Below, in pieces: positions 1-7,038 of a stretch of DNA of 7,732 bases. The DNA lies in NCBI GenBank assembly GCA_002361625.1, contig DETL01000010.1, forward strand, positions 7,817 to 15,548, read 5' to 3'. The notes under the pieces are model-generated. The model did no database searches. It saw only the letters and a list, made by a program, of their open reading frames with translations, and was not told the origin of the DNA. This DNA comes from Bacteroidales bacterium UBA3289 (GTDB lineage Bacteria > Bacteroidota > Bacteroidia > Bacteroidales > UBA932). The number at the start of each line of letters is the position of its first letter. Positions within the stretch are counted from its first letter, which is position 1. The translations under genes were made by a program, and so were the position numbers.

Positions 1-724
1 TGGCGCGGTTCTGGATCCAGCCGCCACGGTTCCAGCAAAGAGCAGCCACGGTCGGGGCCAGGAGCAGGGCGATACCGCAGTACCAGCTGTGCGTAGGCAG
101 GCAGTTGTAGGTGTAGGCGAAGTTCCAGATGTCATAGACGAGGATATAGACCCAGGTCATGTCGGCCCAGATCATGTCCTTCTTGTCCTTGGAAGGATAG
201 ACGTTCCACCAGGCGGTCATGCAGAAGATGTTCAGCAGGCCGGCCACGCCGTTCATCACATTGTGCCAGCCGCCATACTGCCAGACACCCTCGGAAGTGA
301 GCCACCACTTGTTCCAGCCCATGACGGCGGACTCGAAGTCGGACACGCAGGCGATGAGGATGTTGATGGCGACGATGATGAACGGGAAGGGCTTGAACCA
401 GTGCTTGGCACCGATGCCCCACTTGTACTTGATCATCATGAAGCCGATGCACCCGGCCGTAGCCGCATACAGCTTGGCATAGTGGAACCAGCCCTGCATG
501 TAGATGTGGGTCTGGTTGTTCAGGGCCCAGTCCTTACCGGTACGGACACCGATGGCGATGGCCAGGAAGTAGATGGTAAGTGCCAGAGGAACGACCAGGA
601 AAGTAATGATACCGCCAGCCTTGGTCCTGCGCGCGAATTCGTTCAGGAGAATGAGACCGATCAGGACGACGATCATCATTCCCCATTGTGCAAGCGCATT
701 TGCGCCATAAACTTGGAAGAACAT
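1..724 (-). CDS. DUF5692-type multi-span membrane protein, partial (3' end beyond left edge)
   Basis: The frame is open from an ATG at 724-722 to the window edge, giving 241 residues with no stop, so the C-terminus is missing. The protein is strongly hydrophobic with about seven probable membrane segments (roughly residues 10-30, 38-60, 81-99, 112-132, 153-172, 186-207, 213-232). It is unusually rich in Trp, Tyr, Phe and His, for example WFHYAKLYAATAG (79-91), KHWFKPFPFIIVAINILIA (107-125) and GGWHNVMNG (151-159). From memory this pattern matches the uncharacterised family DUF5692; no function is established. It is the last visible gene of the leftward hypB operon, 36 bp after the small membrane protein, with no clear Shine-Dalgarno sequence. 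Inference: a membrane partner or transporter for the redox proteins coded upstream. The coding frame is very secure; the family name is moderately secure. Confidence 0.85.
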   Translation of the reverse strand, partial: MFFQVYGANALAQWGMMIVVLIGLILLNEFARRTKAGGIITFLVVPLALTIYFLAIAIGVRTGKDWALNNQTHIYMQGWFHYAKLYAATAGCIGFMMIKYKWGIGAKHWFKPFPFIIVAINILIACVSDFESAVMGWNKWWLTSEGVWQYGGWHNVMNGVAGLLNIFCMTAWWNVYPSKDKKDMIWADMTWVYILVYDIWNFAYTYNCLPTHSWYCGIALLLAPTVAALCWNRGGWIQNRA

Positions 725-760
725 AGTGAATGAATATTAGTTAAGGATTAATACATTCTC

Positions 761-1087
761 TCAGGCCGTGGCCTTCCGGTCTTTCAGGAGGGCATAGACC
801 ACCCACACGGCCGTCAGGACCAGCGACATAGGAACGCCCACGGTAAGCATCTCGCGAAGCATGACCGCACCCCCGCCCGCTTGGTCCAGGGCGGTGAAAA
901 ACGGGAATTTCCAGGTCAGTTCCCCATTGATGACATGGTCCACGATAAGCATCACGGAACCGCCCCAGAGCATCGTCTCCAGGGATGCGAGATGACGGCC
1001 CATCCAGGTGGAACGGTTCTCCTTGTGGGCCCTGCGATACGCGGTCGTTGCGATCGCCTGTACCAGCGGTACTACAAAACAAGCCAT
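761..1087 (-). CDS. Small membrane protein of the hypBA-flavoprotein operon, unknown function
   Basis: 108 residues, ATG to TGA, starting 6 bp after the hypA stop. Two clear hydrophobic segments lie near residues 36-52 and 82-101, and a shorter one at 2-16 (starting MACFVVPLVQAIATTA). Basic residues follow the first segment (YRRAHKENR, 17-25) and end the protein (KDRK), which suggests a cytoplasmic loop and C-terminus. The stretch between segments two and three, HVINGELTWKFPFFTAL (51-67) followed by a Gly-rich turn (QAGGGA, 69-74), looks like a conserved signature rather than random sequence. I do not recognise a named family. An overlapping frame (741-1082) is less hydrophobic and less well placed, so this frame is preferred. 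Its position between hypA and the DUF5692-type gene suggests that the two membrane proteins work together. Confidence 0.82.
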   Translation of the reverse strand: MACFVVPLVQAIATTAYRRAHKENRSTWMGRHLASLETMLWGGSVMLIVDHVINGELTWKFPFFTALDQAGGGAVMLREMLTVGVPMSLVLTAVWVVYALLKDRKATA

Positions 1088-1093
1088 GGTATT

Positions 1094-1447
1094 CTATTCT
1101 TTTGTTTTAACTTCTATTTGTTTGATTTCCACCTCATTGCCGCGGAGGAGGTACGTATGGGCCCCTCCGCAGTGCGGGCAGGTCTTCCCGTGCAGGACGG
1201 TACCGAACTCCCGGCGGCAGTCTTCACACCAGGAGACGGCAGGAACCGTGTTGATCTTCAATTCCGCGCCCCGCAGGATATCTTCCTTATCCGCCGCCCA
1301 GCGCCAGCAGTCCGTGAGGTAATCGGGAATGATGGTGGAGACTTCACCGATGTCCATCACGACAGCGTCCACATGGTCCACGCCGTTTTCCTGCGCCGCC
1401 TGCTTGACGTCACGGATGATATAGAAGACGATGCCCAGTTCGTGCAT
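1094..1447 (-). CDS. hypA: HypA-like nickel metallochaperone
   Basis: 117 residues, the normal length for HypA/HybF, which binds nickel and zinc and passes nickel to target enzymes with HypB. The N-terminus is MHELGIVFYII, carrying the MHE motif whose His2 is the known nickel ligand. Two zinc-site pairs are present: C74-x2-C77 and C90-x2-C93. The middle contains VVMDIGEVSTIIPDYLTDCW (29-48), typical of the family. The ATG shares one base with the TAA of the upstream flavoprotein gene (TAATG), which implies translational coupling. In well-known systems HypA serves [NiFe]-hydrogenase or urease; neither is in this window, so the client is unknown. Family assignment is secure; the identity of the metal and client is inference. 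Confidence 0.95.
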   Translation of the reverse strand: MHELGIVFYIIRDVKQAAQENGVDHVDAVVMDIGEVSTIIPDYLTDCWRWAADKEDILRGAELKINTVPAVSWCEDCRREFGTVLHGKTCPHCGGAHTYLLRGNEVEIKQIEVKTKE

Positions 1448-4272
1448 TACTTCTTGTTGAAGATAATCTTGCCGGTGCGCTTGAGCATGTACGGAAGGAT
1501 GCCGCTGAACTTGTCTTCGGACGTGACCATGTGGCTGGCTTCCGGATGCACCCGGTGCAGATGGATGGCGTCAAAACCGCACTTGGTCGTGCAGATGCCG
1601 CATCCGATGCACTTGTTCTCGTCCACGACGGAGGCGCCGCAGGACAGGCAACGGGCCGTTTCCTTGCGAACCTGTTCCTCGGTCAGGGTCAGGTGGTACT
1701 CCTTGAACGGATCGCTGACGGGAGCAACGCCCGGATCCTGCCGGGAAGAATTGTCGTAGGAAGGAACCACGATCTCGGACTTGTTGAGTTCGATGAAATC
1801 CCGCCGGTTCCGGCCGATGGTCATGTGTCCGTGCTGGACAAACCGGTGCAGGGATTCCGCAGCCTCCTTTCCCGCCGCAATGGCGTCGATGGCGAACTTG
1901 GGTCCCGTGAAGCAGTCGCCGCCCACGAAAATGTCCGGTTCGGCCGTCTGGTAAGTGAGCTTGTCCGCCACGGGATATACGCCGCGGAAGAACTCCACCT
2001 TCGTATCTTTCAGGAGATCCTTCAGGATGACCGTCTGGCCGATGGCGAAGACGACGGCATCCGCCTCCAGGGTAATCAGCTCATTCTCATCGTATTTCGG
2101 CGCGAACTTATGATTCTCGTCAAAGACGGACGTACACTTCTTGAACACGATACCGGTGACTCTGTCCGTGCCCAGGACTTCCTTCGGCCCCCAGCCCGGA
2201 CGGATTTCCACACCGTCCTCGCGGGCTTCCGTGCGCTCTTCCAGTGACGCGGGCATGATGTCCTCCGTTTCCAGGGAAAGCATCGTCACGGAAGAAGCGC
2301 CGCTCCGGAGAGCAACCCGGGCCGCATCGATGGCGACATTGCCGCCGCCCACGACGACCACCTTTCCGGTGACCTTTTCCTTTCCGGTATTGGCCTTGTG
2401 CAGGAAGTCAATGGCCGTAGCCGTACCAGGGAGCGTCTCGCCCGGAACACCGGGCAGACGGCCGCCCTGGCATCCGATGGCTACGTAGAAGCCCTTGTAC
2501 CCTTGTTCACGGAGACCCTGGATCGTGACGTCCTTCCCCACTTCCACGCCGGTGCGGATGTCCACGCCGATCTCGCGCATGATGTCGATCTCCGCCTTGA
2601 TGACATCCTTGTCCAGCTTATAGGAGGGGATGCCGTAACGGAGCATGCCGCCGGGTTCCTCGTTGCGTTCGAAGACGGTGGGCTTGTAGCCCATGGTGGC
2701 CAGATAATAGGCGCAGCTCAGACCGGCCGGACCGCCGCCGATAATGGCGATCTTCTCCTCCCACCGGTCCTGGACGTTGGAGCAGATATTCACCTCCGGA
2801 ACGAAGCGGTGCTCGGCATGCAGGTCCTGCTCGGCAATGAACTTCTTCACCGCGTCGATGGCGATGGGCTGGTCGATGGTTCCGCGCGTACAGGCGTCCT
2901 CGCAGCGGCGGTTGCAGATGCGTCCGCACACGGCCGGGAACGGATTCTCGCGCTTGATCAATTCGAGCGCCTCGCGGTATTTCCCTTCTGCAGCCTTCTT
3001 GAGGTAGCCCTGGACGGCGATATGGGCCGGGCAGGCGGTCTTGCAGGGGGAAGTACCCGTGGGATAGCAGTTGATCCGGTTCTTGTCCCGGTAATCCTCC
3101 GTCCACTTATGCGGACCCCATTTCGTAGCGTCCGGCAGTTCGTGCTTGGGATACTGGATATCGCCATGCTTCGTGCACAGCTTCTGGCCCAGCTTCACCG
3201 CGCCGGCGGGGCAATACTCCACGCAGCGGCCGCAGGCGACGCACTTCTCTTTCTCCACTTCGGCCACATAGGCGCTCCGGGACATGTTGGGCGTATTGAA
3301 CAGCTGCGAAGTACGCAGGGCGTTGCAGATCTTGACATTGCAGTTGCAGATGGCGAAGATCTTCCCTTCGCCGTCGATATTGGTGATCTGATGGACAAAG
3401 CCGTGGTCCTCCGCCTTCTTGAGGATGGCCATGGCCTCGTCGTAGGTGATGTCGTGGCCCCGGCCGGTTTCCCGGAGGTAATCCGCCATGTCGCCTACGC
3501 CGATGCACCAGTCGCGGTAATCGTCGGCACAGCCCTCGTCCAGTTTCTTCCGGCCATAGCGGCAGGAGCAGATACCCACACCGATGTGGCCCTCATATCG
3601 CTTGAGCCAGTAGGAAATATGCTCAATGTCAATGGACTGGTTCTCCATGGAAATGGCCTTTTCCACCGGAATGACGTGCATACCGATACCGGAACCGCCC
3701 ATGGGCACGCTGGGCGTGATCTTCTCCAGCGGGAGGAACGTCATCCGCTCAAAGAACATGGCCAGTTCCGGATGCTTGTCCATGAGTTCCACGTTCATGT
3801 TCGTGTACTCGGCGCTGCCGGGGACGAACATGGGCACCCAATAGACGCGGTCCTTGCGTTCGTAGGTCGTCCCGGGCACGGGTCCGTCCTTGGTATATTT
3901 GTCCCCGTAGTCATACTCCAGCATACCGAAGTAGGCCAGTTTGTCCAGCAAGGCATCGAAATCCGCCTCGGTGGAAGCATAGTGGTGCTGGCGGTTGAGG
4001 TCATGGAGCTGGTCCCGGGTCCAGTGCTTGCGGACTTTGACGGGGTTTCCCGGCAACATGTCCAGGAGGAGGTCCAGGGAAGCTTCCCGGGTGATGGGAT
4101 CCATCTCATCCTCGAAGATGCAGGCGAGGCCCCAGTACTCGGGGGCTTCCGTCGTCATCTTGATCTTTCCCGGGATCCGGTCCGTGACATGACGCACGAA
4201 CTTGATGAGTTTCGGGTTCGGGTTCTTGTCCCCAAAGTGCTTGGGGACGAACTTTTTGGACATTTCAGGCAT
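1447..4272 (-). CDS. Large Fe-S/FAD/NAD(P)-binding oxidoreductase with GltD/NfnB-like core
   Basis: 941 residues. About 1-130 is helical and resembles a winged-helix region. 230-320 is a Cys-rich segment (CSC at 235-237, C248, C256, then C309, C311, C316). 344-354 is a ferredoxin motif (CVACGRCVEYC, four Cys). 402-461 is the GltD-type N-terminal Fe-S region (C402, C410, C414, C449, C453, C457, C461). 508-517 holds the FAD fingerprint IAIIGGGPAG, with the second Rossmann fold at 638-650 (VVVVGGGNVAIDA) and the late FAD motif FVGGDC (782-787). 875-898 is a C-terminal Cys cluster with another ferredoxin motif (C888, C891, C894, C898). Known relatives (GltD, NfnB, dihydropyrimidine dehydrogenase) pass electrons between NAD(P)H, flavin and Fe-S clusters. 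Where GltD has YRR, which holds the NADPH 2'-phosphate, this protein has SLE (666-668), so NADH is the more likely partner. It has no signal peptide or membrane span, so it is cytoplasmic. It starts 11 bp after hypB; an in-frame ATG three codons downstream (4263) is an alternative start. Its electron acceptor is unknown. Confidence 0.93.
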   Translation of the reverse strand: MPEMSKKFVPKHFGDKNPNPKLIKFVRHVTDRIPGKIKMTTEAPEYWGLACIFEDEMDPITREASLDLLLDMLPGNPVKVRKHWTRDQLHDLNRQHHYASTEADFDALLDKLAYFGMLEYDYGDKYTKDGPVPGTTYERKDRVYWVPMFVPGSAEYTNMNVELMDKHPELAMFFERMTFLPLEKITPSVPMGGSGIGMHVIPVEKAISMENQSIDIEHISYWLKRYEGHIGVGICSCRYGRKKLDEGCADDYRDWCIGVGDMADYLRETGRGHDITYDEAMAILKKAEDHGFVHQITNIDGEGKIFAICNCNVKICNALRTSQLFNTPNMSRSAYVAEVEKEKCVACGRCVEYCPAGAVKLGQKLCTKHGDIQYPKHELPDATKWGPHKWTEDYRDKNRINCYPTGTSPCKTACPAHIAVQGYLKKAAEGKYREALELIKRENPFPAVCGRICNRRCEDACTRGTIDQPIAIDAVKKFIAEQDLHAEHRFVPEVNICSNVQDRWEEKIAIIGGGPAGLSCAYYLATMGYKPTVFERNEEPGGMLRYGIPSYKLDKDVIKAEIDIMREIGVDIRTGVEVGKDVTIQGLREQGYKGFYVAIGCQGGRLPGVPGETLPGTATAIDFLHKANTGKEKVTGKVVVVGGGNVAIDAARVALRSGASSVTMLSLETEDIMPASLEERTEAREDGVEIRPGWGPKEVLGTDRVTGIVFKKCTSVFDENHKFAPKYDENELITLEADAVVFAIGQTVILKDLLKDTKVEFFRGVYPVADKLTYQTAEPDIFVGGDCFTGPKFAIDAIAAGKEAAESLHRFVQHGHMTIGRNRRDFIELNKSEIVVPSYDNSSRQDPGVAPVSDPFKEYHLTLTEEQVRKETARCLSCGASVVDENKCIGCGICTTKCGFDAIHLHRVHPEASHMVTSEDKFSGILPYMLKRTGKIIFNKK

Positions 4273-4283
4273 AGTGTCTAGGA

Positions 4284-4952
4284 TTATTTCCAGGAATTTA
4301 CTTCACGAAGGAGCCAGTCGGCAAAGGCATCGACACCCTCGCCCGTCTTGGCGCAGATGGGGATGACCTCGGCCCGGGGATTCCGCAGGTGTACATACTC
4401 CTTGCATTTTTCCAGGTCGAAGTCGAAATACGGCATCACGTCGATCTTGTTCACGAGGACGAGGTCGCAGACGGAAAACATGAGGGGATACTTGAGCGGT
4501 TTGTCATGCCCTTCCGGAACGGAAAGGATCATCGCGTTCCGGCAGCTTCCGGTATCGAATTCGGCGGGGCACACGAGGTTTCCGACGTTTTCCAGGATAG
4601 CGAGGTCCACGTCTTCCAGGTCCAGGCCCGCCAGTCCCTGGCGCGTCATTTCCGCATCCAGATGGCACATCCCGCCCGTATGGAGCTGGATGGACTGGAT
4701 CCCCGTGGCATCCTTGATTTTGACGGCGTCCACATCCGAGTCGATATCCGCCTCCATGACGGCGATCCGGAGTTTGTCTTTCAGCAGGTTGATGGTCCGG
4801 ATGAGGGTCGTGGTCTTGCCGCTCCCGGGTGAGGACATGAGATTCAGGAGGTACACTCCCTTTTGCTTGAGTTCCGACCGGAGGGCGGCCGCATCCTTGT
4901 CATTATCCTCGAAAACACTTTTCTTGATCTCGATAATCTTGACCGGGTCCAT
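4284..4952 (-). CDS. hypB: HypB-like GTPase, nickel insertion accessory protein
   Basis: 222 residues, ATG to TAA. HypB is a SIMIBI-class GTPase whose GTP cycle drives nickel transfer with HypA. Visible motifs are the P-loop SSPGSGKTT (40-48), MEADIDSDVDA (66-76), the metal-site CH pair in GGMCHLD (C96, H97), ENVGNLVCPAEFD (121-133, with C128 as the further metal ligand) and the guanine-specificity motif NKID (168-171). The high-affinity N-terminal CxxCGC site and the His-rich stretch found in some HypB proteins are both absent, so this is a minimal G-domain form with only the interface metal site. It is the first gene of the leftward operon, with a candidate promoter upstream in the divergent intergenic region. 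The target enzyme is not in the window. Family is secure. Confidence 0.95.
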   Translation of the reverse strand: MDPVKIIEIKKSVFEDNDKDAAALRSELKQKGVYLLNLMSSPGSGKTTTLIRTINLLKDKLRIAVMEADIDSDVDAVKIKDATGIQSIQLHTGGMCHLDAEMTRQGLAGLDLEDVDLAILENVGNLVCPAEFDTGSCRNAMILSVPEGHDKPLKYPLMFSVCDLVLVNKIDVMPYFDFDLEKCKEYVHLRNPRAEVIPICAKTGEGVDAFADWLLREVNSWK

Positions 4953-4988
4953 AAGGTTACAGTTCTTCGTACATGTGGTTTATTGTCG

Positions 4989-5020
4989 CTAATTTAGAGC
5001 ATTTATGTCAAATAAACAAA
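4989..5020 (-). promoter_or_regulatory. Candidate Bacteroidota-type promoter for the hypB operon
   Basis: On the minus strand, a -33-like TTTG (5020-5017) is followed after exactly 20 bases by TAAATTAG (4996-4989), which matches the -7 consensus TAnnTTTG at five of six fixed positions. The distance to the hypB ATG is about 36 bases, which is reasonable. The region is AT-rich in a GC-rich setting. It is a single candidate by eye; another near-match, TTTATTTG, lies within the spacer. Confidence 0.45.
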
Positions 5021-5036
5021 AACTTTTGTACCTTTG
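5004..5036 (+). promoter_or_regulatory. Bacteroidota-type promoter for the LTA-synthase-family gene
   Basis: TACCTTTG at 5029-5036 is a perfect match to the -7 box TAnnTTTG. The -33 region, about 21 bases upstream (around 5004-5007, TATG), is a poor match. Transcription would begin near 5041-5044, leaving a leader of only about 20 bases before the ATG at 5061. This placement makes a TTG at 5034 impossible as a start, because it lies inside the -7 box. The element overlaps the divergent hypB promoter region. Confidence 0.6.
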
Positions 5037-5060
5037 CCGCCCTTTCCAATGCAAAGAGCC

Positions 5061-7019
5061 ATGGCCCGGTCATCGACATACCGCTTCAAGGAAACGTTCC
5101 AGCCCCTGCTTTCCGTCCTTCGGAACCTGGCGCTGCTGCTGGTCATCTATACCGTCTGCCGGCTGGTGTTTTTCTCCTTGAACCGGGCGCTGTTTCCCGG
5201 CGTCGATGGCAGCCTGCTGCTCCGGATGATGCGGGGCGGACTCCGGTTCGACATCGCGGCCCTGATGTTCACGAACGTCGTGTACATGCTCCTGGCGCTG
5301 CTCCCCTTCCGGATCCGGGGCACCCGGGGCTGGCAGGTCGCCACCAAGACCGCCTTCGTCGTTCCCAATTTCATCGCCTTTGCCATTGACCTGGCCGACG
5401 CCGTCTATTTCCCCTACTCCAACCGGAGGACGACCTGTACGGTGTTCAAGGAGTTTGGCGGCGACAGCAACCTGGGCGGCATCTTCCTCCACGAAGCGCT
5501 GGCACACTGGTATCTGGTCCTGCTGGGGGCGCTGATTCTCTTCTTGCTCATCCGTTTGTATGCCGAGCCGTTTTCCCGGAAGGCCGATTATGGCTGGAAG
5601 GGATACCTGTCCCATACCGCCATTCTTGTCGCCGTGCTTTATCCCATTGTAGCCGGGATGCGGGGCGGATTCGGCGGAGACGTCCGGCCCATCGCCCTGA
5701 ACGACGCCAAGCTCTACTGCGAAGAGCCCCTGCAGACAGCCGTCGTCCTGAATACCGCCTTCAGCATGTACAAGACTGTGGAAGCCAAGGAATTCCCCCG
5801 GCCGGACTGGTTCGCGACGGAAGCCGAGGCCCGAGCCGTTTTCGATCCCGTGCATACGCCGGATCCCCAGGCCGGGTTCCAGGCCAAAAACGTCGTCGTC
5901 ATTGTCCTGGAAAGTTTTTCCGCCGCCTACAGTTCCTTCCTGACGGAATGGCAAGGGGACGCACACGAGGGCTACATGCCCTTCCTGGACTCCCTGATGC
6001 AGGAGTCGCTGGTCTTCCGCCATTCCTTTGCCCATGACAAGATCTCCATCTCCGCCCTGCCGGCCGTGATGACCGGCATCCCGATGGTCATCGAGCCCTA
6101 CTTCCTGACGCCCTATGCCAATGACAAACTGCGCGGACTGGCGACAGAACTGGTGGAGAACGAGGGATACAGCAGCGCTTTCTATCATGGTGCACAGCGG
6201 CAGTCGCTAGGTCTCGCGGGCTTCGCGGAATCCGTGGGCTTCCGTCAGCAGTTCAGCCGGGAATCCTACGGCAACGAGGCCGATTACGACGGCACCTGGG
6301 GCATCTGGGACGAGCCTTTCTTCCGGTATTTCAAAGAAGGGCTGGATGCCCTTCCGGAGCCCTTTATCGGCTCCATCTTCTCCTTGACATCCCACCATCC
6401 CTACCACGTTCCCCCGCAGTACGAAAGCGTCCTTCCGGACGGCCGCATCCCCATGCACAAGTGCGTCGCCTATACCGACATGGTTCTCCGGAAATTCTTC
6501 GACAGTTGCAGCCGGGAACCCTGGTATCGGAACACGCTGTTCGTCATCACCGGCGACCATACCAACCGGATCGACATCCCTTCCTACAACGGTCCCGTGG
6601 GCGGAAACCTCATCCCGATCATCTTCTACACGCCGGACGGCTCCCTGAAAGGGATGCGGAACGGCATCGCCCAGCAGACGGATATCCAGGCCACCGTCCT
6701 CAGCTACCTGGGATACGGACATCCCCATGTAAGCTTTGGCGTGGACCTTCTCACCACCCCGGACGAAGATACCTTCGCCTTCTACCAGCGAGGCGACGTC
6801 TATCAGTTCGTGCAGGACGGCTACCTGCTCTGCTTCGACGGAGAAAAGACCATCGGCCTGTACCGCTTCGCGGATGACATGCTCCTCGAGCATAACCTGC
6901 TGGAAGACGGGGATTCGGAGACGGCGGCCAGGGCATCCCGCATGGAGACCCGGCTCAAAGCCTACCTCCAGCAGCTCCTCACCCGGATCGTGGACGACCG
7001 GCTGACGCCCGTTTCTTAG
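5061..7019 (+). CDS. LTA synthase/sulfatase-family membrane phosphotransferase-like enzyme
   Basis: 652 residues from the ATG at 5061. The N-terminal third has about five membrane segments (near residues 20-40, 64-84, 98-116, 148-166, 184-200), followed by a large extracytoplasmic alkaline-phosphatase-fold domain, the layout of LtaS and OpgB. Motifs in this numbering are VIVLESFS (metal-ligand Glu284), HDKISISALPAVMTGIP (nucleophile position Ser329, where LtaS has Thr), FYHG (374-377), GTWGIWDE (412-419), TSHHPYH (443-449) and VITGDH (Asp499, His500, metal ligands). Relatives transfer phosphoglycerol or phosphoethanolamine to polymers, glycans or lipids; Gram-negative Bacteroidota lack classical lipoteichoic acid, so the substrate is unknown. 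ATG 5049 is an alternative start, but it leaves a leader of under 10 bases and uses a rare AGA codon, while 5061 follows AAAGAG. It is transcribed alone and divergently from hypB. Confidence 0.9.
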   Translation: MARSSTYRFKETFQPLLSVLRNLALLLVIYTVCRLVFFSLNRALFPGVDGSLLLRMMRGGLRFDIAALMFTNVVYMLLALLPFRIRGTRGWQVATKTAFVVPNFIAFAIDLADAVYFPYSNRRTTCTVFKEFGGDSNLGGIFLHEALAHWYLVLLGALILFLLIRLYAEPFSRKADYGWKGYLSHTAILVAVLYPIVAGMRGGFGGDVRPIALNDAKLYCEEPLQTAVVLNTAFSMYKTVEAKEFPRPDWFATEAEARAVFDPVHTPDPQAGFQAKNVVVIVLESFSAAYSSFLTEWQGDAHEGYMPFLDSLMQESLVFRHSFAHDKISISALPAVMTGIPMVIEPYFLTPYANDKLRGLATELVENEGYSSAFYHGAQRQSLGLAGFAESVGFRQQFSRESYGNEADYDGTWGIWDEPFFRYFKEGLDALPEPFIGSIFSLTSHHPYHVPPQYESVLPDGRIPMHKCVAYTDMVLRKFFDSCSREPWYRNTLFVITGDHTNRIDIPSYNGPVGGNLIPIIFYTPDGSLKGMRNGIAQQTDIQATVLSYLGYGHPHVSFGVDLLTTPDEDTFAFYQRGDVYQFVQDGYLLCFDGEKTIGLYRFADDMLLEHNLLEDGDSETAARASRMETRLKAYLQQLLTRIVDDRLTPVS

Positions 7020-7038
7020 GCGAAAATGCGGGTGGAGG

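Noticed and set aside
89..733. A 214-codon plus-strand frame opposite the DUF5692-type gene
   Set aside because: Strongly acidic, low-complexity translation; the opposite strand codes for a clear multi-span membrane protein.
741..1082. Alternative minus-strand frame overlapping the 108-aa membrane gene
   Set aside because: It is polar and Gly/Arg/Pro-rich without structure; the chosen frame has membrane segments and fits the operon spacing.
881..1759. A 292-codon plus-strand frame across hypA and the small membrane gene
   Set aside because: It crosses three well-supported minus-strand genes and has no recognisable motif.
2398..4281. A 627-codon open frame on the plus strand opposite the flavoprotein gene
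   Set aside because: The minus-strand frame has clear FAD, NAD and Fe-S motifs. The antisense translation is rich in Ala, Gly, Val, His and Asp with no recognisable domain, as expected for a GC-rich shadow frame.
1..4952. A complete hydrogenase maturation operon
   Set aside because: No HypC, HypD, HypE or HypF motifs and no hydrogenase large or small subunit motifs are visible; only HypA and HypB are present.
5034..5060. TTG at 5034 or ATG at 5049 as start of the LTA-synthase-family gene
   Set aside because: The TTG lies inside the -7 box. ATG 5049 would leave a leader of under 10 bases, so it is possible but less likely than 5061.
5070..6188. A 372-codon minus-strand frame opposite the LTA-synthase-family gene
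   Set aside because: Shadow frame rich in Gly, Gln, Asp and Val with no domain, against a plus strand with intact catalytic motifs.
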